Shown here: positions 1 to 6,800 of the stretch, piece by piece
How positions within the stretch are numbered: position 1 is the first letter of the stretch
Layout of the letters: the number at the start of each line of letters is the position of its first letter
From: JALZHR01 sp036389695
GTDB lineage: Bacteria; Acidobacteriota; Blastocatellia; Pyrinomonadales; Pyrinomonadaceae
Reading direction: 5' to 3'
Assembly: GCA_036389695.1 (NCBI GenBank)
Contig: DASVWG010000260.1
Location: 1 to 18,261 of the forward strand
Length of the DNA: 18,261 bases
The notes under the pieces: generated by a model
Told to the model about the DNA's origin: nothing
Databases searched by the model: none
The model's input: only the letters and a program-made list of their open reading frames with translations
Position numbers and translations under genes: made by a program

Positions 1-7
1 TCCGATT

Positions 8-1366
8 TTATAAACCGTTGTCCGGCAGAGTTGTTTCTTCCGGTTCGTCCGGTTCGTCGGCGAGTTGGTCGTTCGTGATTCCCCAATAAGCATACTGCTC
101 GCCGCCGTTGGAGCTGCGCCGGATAATCCAGACGAGCTGTCCGCCGATGTTGCGCCGCGCGACCAGGTCGGTTTTGCCGTCGCCGTCATAATCGCCGAAT
201 AAAGCCGTATCCGTGTTTAAGCCCCAGGTGACGTATGACTCTCCGCCCGAGCTAAGCTTAATCAAAAACTGGCGTTGTCCGCTGACGATGCGATTAACGG
301 CAATGTCCTGCCGGCTGTCGCCGTCGACGTCAAACGGCGCGAAGAAGAAAACGCCGTCGGTCGCCGACACGCCCCAGGCTTCGCGCCGCAGAGTCCCGTT
401 CGAGCTGTTGCGGATATACCATATACGCTGCCCGCTTTCGACGCGCACCGCGCACAAATCCGCCAAGCCGTCGCCGTCATAATCGCCGACCGACGGGAAA
501 TCGTTTGCCGCGCCCCAGAACTCGTAACGCTCGGCGTTGTTTGAGCTTTGGAGAATCGCCCAGAGACCGTTCGAGCGACGGAAAACGGCAATGTCCTGCC
601 TGCCGTCGCCGTCATAATCGCTGATGGCGAGCGTATCGCCGACCGCCACCGTAAACGTGCCCCAGGTTACGGTGCGAACCGTGTTCGTACTCGTCTGGAA
701 AATGCGCCACGTGGCGATGCTGGTGTTGGGGTCGAGCTTGATGAGAAGCGGGTCGCCTCTGCCGTCGCCGTCGAAATCAGCCGTGTTATTCAGGAAAATG
801 TCGCCCGCGCCGGTGCCCAGCAGAATAGCGTCGAAAGTATCATTGTTTGCCAGGCTGCGGCGAACGTAGAAAAAGTTGTTGCTCTGGCGGAAGGTGGTCG
901 GGTCGGTGCGCCCGTCGCCGTCGTAATCCAAAACGGTGTGCGCCTGCTTAATCTGCCCGCGAATCTCGCCGCCCGGAATATTGACCGTGTGAATATTGAC
1001 GTAGTGCAGGTGCGCGCGCATATCGGCGACCTGCTGCGGCGTGACGGTAAAAGTCAAAGGTCCGATGGTGCCGCTTGTCGCGGACGGAACGGGCGTAAAG
1101 CCGAATAAAATCGGCGCGTTTGCCCCGACCGCCGCATTTCCGTGAATGTGCGCGGCGCTCGCGTTTGAACCCAAGCCGGAGAAAGTGCAGTTGACCGTAA
1201 TCTGCGTTTGCGCCGTATTCAGCGTGATGGTGCAGGTTCCTTTACCGGCGGAATTATTGGCGGGAACTTCCTGCGCTCCTGATAAGTAAGCGACAAATCT
1301 CTGCTCTGCCGCCGCCGAGATTGCCGAAAATAACAACAAACCGGAAATTAACAGTAATTTTTTCAT
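8..1366 (-). CDS. Secreted CHRD-domain protein with FG-GAP/VCBS-like calcium repeats
   Basis: Predicted exported protein of 452 aa. Residues 1-20 form a Sec signal peptide: MKK, a hydrophobic core, then an AxA-type site before EQ. Residues about 22-139 match a CHRD domain (LSGAQEVP near the start, AAHIHG at 71-76, PGGEIRGQI at 131-139), a fold first described in chordin and common in bacterial secreted proteins. From about 145 to 430 there are six repeats centred on acidic DxDGDGxxD-type loops (near residues 147, 198, 250, 295, 346, 392), each followed by a beta-rich stretch often ending in a W-G motif. This is the FG-GAP/VCBS propeller-type pattern, in which the loops usually bind calcium. 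The tail (436-452) is acidic and there is no C-terminal membrane anchor or sorting motif. The ATG at 1364-1366 is preceded by GAAGGGA at good spacing. The role is unknown; adhesion or extracellular binding is a guess. Confidence 0.88.
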   Translation of the reverse strand: MKKLLLISGLLLFSAISAAAEQRFVAYLSGAQEVPANNSAGKGTCTITLNTAQTQITVNCTFSGLGSNASAAHIHGNAAVGANAPILFGFTPVPSATSGTIGPLTFTVTPQQVADMRAHLHYVNIHTVNIPGGEIRGQIKQAHTVLDYDGDGRTDPTTFRQSNNFFYVRRSLANNDTFDAILLGTGAGDIFLNNTADFDGDGRGDPLLIKLDPNTSIATWRIFQTSTNTVRTVTWGTFTVAVGDTLAISDYDGDGRQDIAVFRRSNGLWAILQSSNNAERYEFWGAANDFPSVGDYDGDGLADLCAVRVESGQRIWYIRNSSNGTLRREAWGVSATDGVFFFAPFDVDGDSRQDIAVNRIVSGQRQFLIKLSSGGESYVTWGLNTDTALFGDYDGDGKTDLVARRNIGGQLVWIIRRSSNGGEQYAYWGITNDQLADEPDEPEETTLPDNGL

Positions 1367-1384
1367 AATTTTCCCTTCTATTCA

Positions 1385-1409
1385 TCCGCCGCAAATCGCT
1401 CTCGGCGGA
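1385..1409 (-). promoter_or_regulatory. Hairpin in the leader of the CHRD gene
   Basis: A perfect 7-bp GC-rich stem (TCCGCCG at 1385-1391 with CGGCGGA at 1403-1409, 11-nt loop) lies immediately upstream of the Shine-Dalgarno sequence (about 1371-1377) of the CHRD gene. It could influence translation or transcript stability. No function can be shown from the sequence. Confidence 0.35.
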
Positions 1410-1626
1410 GTCTAAGCGTAATTGCCGAATTGTCTTCTTTATCGACAATCACCAGATGTTTAATTAGCGCTTCGTTTCAAGCGGGGGTTTGAAAAAGATA
1501 ATTCCAGATTGCAATTAATGATGTTTGAATAATGGCACAAATCGCGGAAAACAACAAGTTTTTTTGAGAAAACGGCGGGCAGCGCACCGGCAGACAAAGG
1601 CGCAATGGAAGGCAAACGTTTGAGTA

Positions 1627-1735
1627 GCCATTGAAATGACGCGGGAGAAAATCGGAAACACGCAAGCTAAAGATAAAAAGACAGCTTTTAAAACAAAGCA
1701 GTTGTTTCCGCCTTGCATCTATTGATTTGTTCGGC
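1627..1735. repeat. Degenerate attC-like element
   Basis: The right end reads CTATTGATTTG then GTTCGGC (1729-1735). It closely resembles the end of the better site at 2817-2929 (CCATTGATTTG then GTTGGGC). The R'-like box has one mismatch to GTTRRRY. Inner arms CGGAAACA (1653-1660) and TGTTTCCG (1703-1710) are perfectly complementary. The left box (around 1627) is eroded and is not a proper RYYYAAC. On the minus strand the element starts 16 nt after the antitoxin stop codon, the position expected for the attC of a cassette carrying that toxin-antitoxin pair. Probably a decayed cassette recombination site. Confidence 0.45.
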
Positions 1736-1751
1736 ATTCCACCGCAATCAC

Positions 1752-1982
1752 TCAAACTTGCTTTTGAACTTGGCGATTGGCAACTTTCATCAGCATTCGC
1801 AACGCTTCATTAACGGCTTCCGCGTCAGGAAACGCTGCCTGCACGTCCGAATCCAACAAAACCAAGTTTGTGCCTGCCCGATAACGTTCAACATACTTGC
1901 CGCGCACTCTGCCCTTCAACTGTGAAAGGTCATATTCCGGGCGCATCTCGTCTTCCGGTATTTTAGTATTTTCCTCGTTCAT
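1752..1982 (-). CDS. BrnA-like antitoxin, partner of a BrnT/DUF497 toxin
   Basis: Small protein of 76 aa starting MNEENTKIPEDEM, followed by EYDLSQLKG, VRGKYVERYRAGTN, VLLDSDVQAAFPDAEAVNEALRML. This is the pattern of the short antitoxins that follow DUF497 (BrnT) toxins: an acidic N-terminus, an RGKYxERYRxGTN core, and a C-terminal part probably used for DNA binding or dimerisation. I chose the ATG at 1980-1982 rather than the longer frame opening at 2060, because the extra 26 residues lie entirely inside the toxin gene and are not antitoxin-like. A GTGAG-type ribosome site precedes it. It overlaps the toxin gene by 20 nt, so the two are translationally coupled, toxin first. It should neutralise BrnT and repress the pair's own promoter. 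The family name is by resemblance. Confidence 0.8.
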   Translation of the reverse strand: MNEENTKIPEDEMRPEYDLSQLKGRVRGKYVERYRAGTNLVLLDSDVQAAFPDAEAVNEALRMLMKVANRQVQKQV

Positions 1983-2241
1983 ATTTCTCACGTTCTTCGC
2001 GCGTCGGTTCTCGCGCGCTGATAATGCGGACGGTTTCGCCGTCGTCCGTGTGCGAGACAAACAACAGTTTGCCTTTTTCAGAATGCCCGATAATCAGAAA
2101 TCTTTGCTCATCGGCAGAGTGGTCCGGATCATCAAAAGTATCTGAAAGCGGGTCTCCGAAAACAGTAGCGGCTTCTTCAAACGAAACGTTGTGCTTAAAA
2201 AGATTGCTCGCCGCTTTGTTTTTATCCCAATCAAACCGCAC
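1963..2241 (-). CDS. brnT: BrnT family toxin (DUF497, RelE-like ribonuclease)
   Basis: Protein of 92 aa with the typical DUF497 layout: FDWDKNKAASNLFKHNVSFEEAATVFGDP-like N-terminus (read in parts: FDWDKNKAASN, KHNVSFEEA, VFGDP), central beta strands (RFLIIGHSEKGKLLFVSH), and the C-terminal RIISAREPTREEREKYE signature. BrnT proteins adopt a RelE-like fold, cleave RNA and block translation until bound by the antitoxin. The start is GTG (2239-2241); a stop codon lies in frame upstream and no ATG is available. The Shine-Dalgarno sequence is poor, so toxin translation may be low. It overlaps the antitoxin gene downstream by 20 nt. The length is normal and nothing looks truncated, so the pair is probably intact. 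Its setting between attC-like elements suggests it travelled as a cassette. Confidence 0.87.
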   Translation of the reverse strand: MRFDWDKNKAASNLFKHNVSFEEAATVFGDPLSDTFDDPDHSADEQRFLIIGHSEKGKLLFVSHTDDGETVRIISAREPTREEREKYERGKY

Positions 2242-2301
2242 AGCTAAAAATATAGCGGTTTTCGGTTTATTTTTCTAGCCGTTTCGATCTCAAACGCAGA
2301 T

Positions 2302-2308
2302 GCCCAAC
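2302..2308. repeat. Possible attC half-site
   Basis: GCCCAAC (2302-2308) matches the integron RYYYAAC box and is followed a few bases later by AAATCAA (2313-2319), a string also present beside the boxes at 2929 and 1735 when those are read on the minus strand. No matching GTTRRRY box is visible within 150 nt, so at most this is half of a decayed site. Such a short motif can occur by chance. Confidence 0.25.
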
Positions 2309-2348
2309 GCTCAAATCAACCCGTGCCGAGCACAGTCATTCAATTTAT

Positions 2349-2412
2349 ACCGAAAATATGTCAATTTTGCATATTCTTAAACCGAAAATATACTGATCTT
2401 GTATATCCTTTT
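2349..2412 (+). repeat. Two direct copies of a 32-bp AT-rich unit
   Basis: Two adjacent 32-bp units (2349-2380 and 2381-2412) both begin with ACCGAAAATAT and both end with a TTG(C/T)ATAT(T/C)CTT block. I count 23 of 32 identical positions, and most differences are transitions. ACCGAAAA also occurs once in reverse orientation at 2259-2266, just upstream of the toxin gene. A third TGTATATGC-like block follows at about 2426-2434. The repeats lie between two divergent genes and could be operator sites for the antitoxin or another regulator. Confidence 0.55.
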
Positions 2413-2426
2413 AATTAACATATTCT
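2399..2426 (+). promoter_or_regulatory. Candidate sigma70-type promoter for the 2463 gene
   Basis: TTGTAT (2399-2404) and TATTCT (2421-2426) are separated by 16 nt and face the gene at 2463. An alternative pair TTGCAT (2368-2373) and TATACT (2390-2395), also with 16-nt spacing, lies one repeat unit upstream. The region is very AT-rich, so such matches are easy to find by chance. Confidence 0.3.
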
Positions 2427-2462
2427 GTATATGCAGGGTTCATATAACTGCATCAATGGACT

Positions 2463-2792
2463 ATGGCACACCAGATTACAATTCCGCTCGCCGACACAGA
2501 AGATTGGACTGATGTTCTTGAACCTTTATTATGTAAAAATGCAGTCGCCGCCGAACGTTTAGCTCAACTTCTATTCACGATTAAAAGCGCCATCGACAGC
2601 GGAGCGGAAGGAGCAGAGCAGGCAAGCAAAATGCTGCTTGACGGCATTGAGACAATCTATCTTTACACCAATGCTCACAAAGCTGCGGTCAAACTATATG
2701 TGCTTTCATTAGAAGGTAACTTAAAGCCGCAAGATGAGCCGCTTAATCTCATCAATGCGGCTCTTGAAAGAGGGAAAAGTCATCAGCATTAA
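2463..2792 (+). CDS. Hypothetical small helical protein, cassette-like context
   Basis: I do not recognise this 109-aa protein. It starts MAHQITIPLADTEDW and looks almost wholly alpha-helical: an LEPLLCKNAVAAERLAQLL segment, an AIDSGAEGAEQASKMLLDGIE segment, and a C-terminal LNLINAALERGK segment. It has no signal peptide or membrane span and only one cysteine. The ATG at 2463 is the first start after an in-frame stop at 2445; no convincing ribosome site precedes it. It is the only plus-strand gene in the window. A good attC-like site begins 24 nt after its stop codon, which is the normal layout of an integron gene cassette. Upstream lie AT-rich direct repeats and promoter-like elements. Real gene status is likely but unproven; function unknown. 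Confidence 0.6.
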   Translation: MAHQITIPLADTEDWTDVLEPLLCKNAVAAERLAQLLFTIKSAIDSGAEGAEQASKMLLDGIETIYLYTNAHKAAVKLYVLSLEGNLKPQDEPLNLINAALERGKSHQH

Positions 2793-2816
2793 CTGCCGGA
2801 CTGGTTGGATTGATAT

Positions 2817-2929
2817 GCCTAACGGTTGAGATTACGTGGGGCGAAACCGAATACACGAACGCTTGATTTTAACACGCGACGTGATAGAAGAGTCGCTGTT
2901 TCGCCCTCACGTCCATTGATTTGTTGGGC
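2817..2929. repeat. attC-like integron recombination site
   Basis: The 113-bp element opens with GCCTAAC (2817-2823, RYYYAAC box) and closes with GTTGGGC (2923-2929, GTTRRRY box); the two boxes are complementary apart from one wobble. Inside, ACGTG plus GGGCGAAAC (2834-2847) pairs with GTTTCGCCC (2898-2906) and CACGT (2908-2912), a 14-bp stem with a single bulged base at 2907. The central part carries a further small hairpin (GCGAC 2876-2880 with GTCGC 2892-2896). Paired simple boxes, imperfect arms, an unpaired single base and a variable middle are the defining traits of attC sites, which fold as single strands and are recognised by IntI. No integrase gene is present in the window. Confidence 0.72.
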
Positions 2930-2979
2930 GGCGGCTTATGTTAAGGTATTAGTAATCCGTAGAAACAAAAGTAATGCTT

Positions 2980-3534
2980 CTAGATTACGAAGAAATCCAT
3001 ACCGGCTCTTGCAAAGTTGATATAGTTATCTTCTGTGTTAGCAAAGCCCACCGTGACTGTTATTGTGGCATCAAATTTAACTTCAATGCGATTGCGAGTA
3101 GGTGTGCGCTCTCGTATTTCAAAGCGTGCTTCTGAAACTCCAAAGGTCAGATGATCTCCTGTCAATTGTCTAAATGAAGTCTCCTGAGTACTATCATAAA
3201 CCGTGATATTGCCGTCTTTAATATTTACGGTGTCAATAGTCGCATTGACCCCCTCAAACAGCAAAAACGCCCTCTCAAATGCAACATGACGGTCAACTGT
3301 CGTTCTACGCACCGCGTCGAATAAAGGAACTATCACAGGGGTCGGAATAGGAAAATGGAAGTTGAGTCGAGTGTTTGGAACACCTCGAAATTTAGCTCCT
3401 TCAATTTTTCGTAGCCCGTGTATGTCTGACCAGTCCACCTCCCGTCCAAATTCTCTAACCTTTCTCAAAACGGGTGGACCAACTTTCTCTGGAACCACAG
3501 AAGTTCCATCAATCCACATTGCGAAAATAGCCAT
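2980..3534 (-). CDS. Hypothetical 184-aa protein, weakly DUF6623-like
   Basis: Cytosolic-looking protein without signal peptide or membrane span. It opens MAIFAMWIDGTSVVPE, has FRGVPNTRLNFHFPIPTPVI near residues 50-68, and then a beta-rich remainder including LLFEGVNATIDTVNIKDGNITVYD-type strands (read in parts) and a TGDHLTFG segment. The MWxxGTS start, the N-FHFPIPTPVI block and the internal strands recall a family I remember as DUF6623, found in scattered bacteria and of unknown function; I could not check this. The ATG at 3532-3534 has a strong GGAGAA ribosome site 7 nt upstream. On its own strand the attC-like site (2929 to 2817) begins about 50 nt after its stop, so it could equally be the cassette gene belonging to that site. 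Its more AT-rich wording contrasts with the rpo genes and suggests transfer. Confidence 0.72.
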   Translation of the reverse strand: MAIFAMWIDGTSVVPEKVGPPVLRKVREFGREVDWSDIHGLRKIEGAKFRGVPNTRLNFHFPIPTPVIVPLFDAVRRTTVDRHVAFERAFLLFEGVNATIDTVNIKDGNITVYDSTQETSFRQLTGDHLTFGVSEARFEIRERTPTRNRIEVKFDATITVTVGFANTEDNYINFARAGMDFFVI

Positions 3535-3630
3535 TGTTTGTTCTCCTATTTTTAAAACAGATGCTTTGATTTAAGCGGTTCATTTATCGCCGCACCGAAT
3601 TTAACGATAGCCGCCCCAACTTATGATTAT

Positions 3631-3685
3631 CGCGAATGATTCCAGATAATACACAAAATTCGTGTATTATCTGGAATCATTCGCG
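3631..3685. repeat. Perfect 24-bp inverted repeat with 7-nt loop
   Basis: Arms 3631-3654 (starting CGCGAATGATTCCAG) and 3662-3685 (ending CTGGAATCATTCGCG) are perfectly complementary over 24 bp around the loop AAAATTC. Flanking GCCGC and GCGGC (about 3610-3615 and 3701-3705) could pair further out. Neither side has a T-tract, so this is not a standard intrinsic terminator. It lies between the rpoC terminator and the minus-strand gene at 3534. It may be a miniature mobile element, a cruciform protein-binding site or a highly symmetric recombination site. Confidence 0.7.
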
Positions 3686-3751
3686 TCAATAACCTTATAT
3701 GCGGCATACGTATATCACAATTTTTAAAATATAGCCAGATATTTTATTAAT

Positions 3752-3792
3752 CCTCAAAAAGAAAAGGTTGAGTAAAATTTTACTCAACCTTT
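3752..3792 (-). terminator. Intrinsic terminator of rpoC
   Basis: A perfect 30-nt palindrome (3763-3792; arms AAAGGTTGAGTAAAA and its complement) lies 25 nt after the rpoC stop codon. On the minus strand it is followed directly by a T-rich tract (TCTTTTTGAGG over 3752-3762). The A-run on the other flank is weak, so it works best for minus-strand transcripts, which marks the end of the long rpl-rpo transcription unit. Confidence 0.8.
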
Positions 3793-3817
3793 ACCTATTT
3801 AAATTCGACTTAACGGC

Positions 3818-6800
3818 TTAAAAATCGTCGTCCTCGTCGTCAGCCAAATCGCCGAGCGAGCCTTCGATTTCGAAGACTTCTTCGGTTTCCACGTCGTCGA
3901 GAATCGGGTCGCCGTCGGAGTCTTCGAGCGAAAATCCGTCGAGGTCGCCGTCGGTTTCGACGAACGGAACGTCCAGCGATTCGGGCAAATCCAGACCGCC
4001 GCGAATGTCGGCGTATTCGTCGTATTCGTCGGTCTTTTTCTGGTTCATCGTCGCGTCGTGTTCGATGACGATGTTGCGATAGGATTTCATTCCCGTGCCA
4101 GCCGGAATCAGGCGTCCCATGATGACGTTTTCTTTCAAGCCGCGCAGGTAGTCGATGCGTCCGGAAATCGCTGCTTCGGTTAAGACGCGGGTCGTTTCCT
4201 GGAACGACGCCGCCGAGATGAACGAATCGGTCGAGAGCGACGCTTTCGTGATGCCGAGCAGCATCGGTTCGGCTGACGAAGGCTGTCCGTCCGCATCAAT
4301 CACGCGGCGGTTTTCGTCCTCGTAGCGGAAACGGTCAACTTGTTCTTCCAAAAGGAAATCCGTATCGCCGACGTCCTTGATGCGCACCCAGCGGAGCATC
4401 TGGCGAACGATGACTTCGATGTGTTTATCGTTAATCAAAACGCCCTGCAGGCGATACACTTCCTGAATCTCGTTGACCAGATATTCCTGCAACGCTTCGG
4501 TTCCGAGAACGCGCAGGATGTCGTGCGGGTTCAAAGGTCCGTCCATCAGCGGCTCGCCCGCTTTGACGCGGTCGCCTTCCTGCACGTTGATGTGCGTTCC
4601 GCGCGGAATGTCGTATTCGCGCTCGGCGTTGTCGTCGCCCGTGATGATGATTTTGCGCTTACCTTTCGAGATAGCGCCGAATTTCACGGTTCCGTCGATT
4701 TCCGACATCACGGCAGTTTCGCCCGGACGACGCGCTTCGAAAAGCTCGACGACGCGCGGCAGACCGCCGACGATGTCTTTCGTTTTCGTCGTTTCACGCG
4801 GAATTTTCGCGATGATGTCGCCCGCCTGAACCTCGACGCCGTCTTCGACCAGAAGGTTGGCTCTGATAGGCATCTGGTAAGTTTTCAGAACCTTGTTGCC
4901 GCTGCGGATTTCCAGACGCGGCTGATGTTTTTCATCCGAGTCTTTCACCACGAGGCGTTTTTGTCCCGAAACCTTGTCGATGTCTTCTTCGACCGTTTTG
5001 CCTTCTTTCAAATCCTGGAATTTCACGGTTCCCGGAACTTCCGTCAAAATGGCGAAAGTGAACGGGTCCCAGGTCGCTAAGACTTCGTCTTCCTTGACCT
5101 TCTGACCGTCGGCGACCTGCACGTGCGCGCCGTAGACGATTTGATAACGCGCCACTTCGCGACCGCGGTCGTCGACCAGCATCAGCTCCGTCTGGCGGCG
5201 AATCGAGATGCGCTCGCCTTCGCGGTTGGTGATGACTTTCAGCTCTTCGGAATATTTGACCGTTCCGTCCATCGCCGCGACGTGCTTGGTTTCCTGTTCG
5301 AGCCGCGCCGTGCCGCCGACGTGGAAAGTTCTCATCGTCAGCTGCGTTCCCGGCTCGCCGATACTTTGCGCCGCGATAACGCCGACCGCTTCGCCGATTT
5401 CGACGCTCTTGCCGGTCGCCAGATTGCGCCCGTAACATTTCATACAAACGCCGCGACGGGATTCGCACGTTAAAACCGAGCGAATTTTGACGCTCAGCAA
5501 GCCGGACATCTGAACCTTCGACGCCAAATCTTCGTTGATTTCCTGATTCGCCTGAACGATTATCGTTCCGTCGACCGGGTCAATCATATCGTCCAGAGAC
5601 GTGCGCCCGACGATGCGGTCGCGCAAAGATTCGACTTCTTCGCCGTTGCGCACAATCGCTTCGGCGCGAATGCCTTTGAGCGTTCCGCAGTCCAGCTCGG
5701 AGATAATCACGTCCTGCGCCACGTCGACCAGTCGGCGCGTCAGATAGCCGGAGTCAGCCGTTTTCAGAGCCGTATCAGCCAAGCCTTTGCGCGCGCCGTG
5801 CGTGGAAATAAAGTATTGCAAAACGTTCAAGCCTTCGCGGAAGTTGGCGACAATCGGCGTTTCGATAATCTCGCCGTTCGGTTTCGCCATCAGCCCGCGC
5901 ATACCGGCAAGCTGTCGAATCTGCGCTTCCGAGCCGCGCGCGCCCGAATCAGCCATGACGAGAATCGGGTTCAATTCGTTTCTGGCTTTTTCGCGGTCGT
6001 TCATCGCCTTGAACATTTCTTTCGCCACGTGGTCGGTGACTTCCGACCAAATCGCGGTCACTTTATTGACGCGCTCCATATTGGTCATCGTAGCGTCTTC
6101 GTATTGACGCTGAAGCTTGTTGACTTCCTCGTTTGCCGCCGCGATGATGTCCTTTTTGTTCGGCGGCGTGACCATATCGTCGATGCCGATGGAAACGCCC
6201 GCTTTCGTCGCATACAAAAAGCCGAGAGTTTTCAAATCGTCCAAAAGAGCGACCGTCTGGTCGTGTCCGAGACGAAGATGAGCGAAATTGACGAGCGACT
6301 GCAAGCCTTTTTTCTTCAAAGTTCCGTTGACGAACGGCAAGCCGTCGCGCTGCAAGCGGTCATTGAAAATAACGCGTCCGACGGTCGTGTCAATCATCCG
6401 CGTGACGTTCGCCTGCACGGTCGCGCGCATAATGTCCTGCGGATTGTGCTCGCGTTCCAAATCAATCAAATCGCCCGTGATGCGCAGTTTGATTTTCGTC
6501 TGCGTCTCGACGGCTTTCGCGTCCAGCGCGAGCAGAACGTCTTCGGTCGAAGCGAACGAGCGCGAAATCGTCGTGGTTTTACCTTTCGTCACCTGCGCTT
6601 CGTAAGATTGACCTTTCATGCCTTCGCGGTCGCGCGTCAGGTAATAACAACCCAAAACGATGTCCTGCGACGGAACCGTAATCGGCTGTCCCGAAGCGGG
6701 CGAAAGCAGATTGTTCGAAGCGAGCATCAAAACGCTGGCTTCAATCTGCGCTTCGGGCGAGAGCGGAATGTGAACCGCCATCTGGTCGCCGTCAAAGTCG

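Larger units (their letters stand above)
1367..1751. other. Gene-free spacer between the CHRD gene and the antitoxin gene
   Basis: This 385-nt stretch holds the CHRD leader and its hairpin on the right-hand side of that gene, and a degenerate attC-like element (1627-1735) next to the antitoxin stop codon. An open frame of 92 codons on the minus strand (1477-1755) has no recognisable domain, has a Cys/Phe/Leu-rich composition and runs through the attC-like element, so I do not call it a gene. Nothing else is evident. Confidence 0.5.

Noticed and set aside
1477..1755. 92-codon minus-strand open frame
   Set aside because: It has no family resemblance and Cys/Phe-rich content, overlaps a degenerate attC-like element, and has no ribosome site.
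2826..3020. 64-codon plus-strand open frame
   Set aside because: It lies inside the attC-like site and the 3' end of the next gene; the Arg-rich translation comes from the folded arms.
3631..3685. Inverted repeat as a second rpoC terminator
   Set aside because: Neither strand has a T-tract after the stem, and a convincing terminator already lies at 3752-3792.
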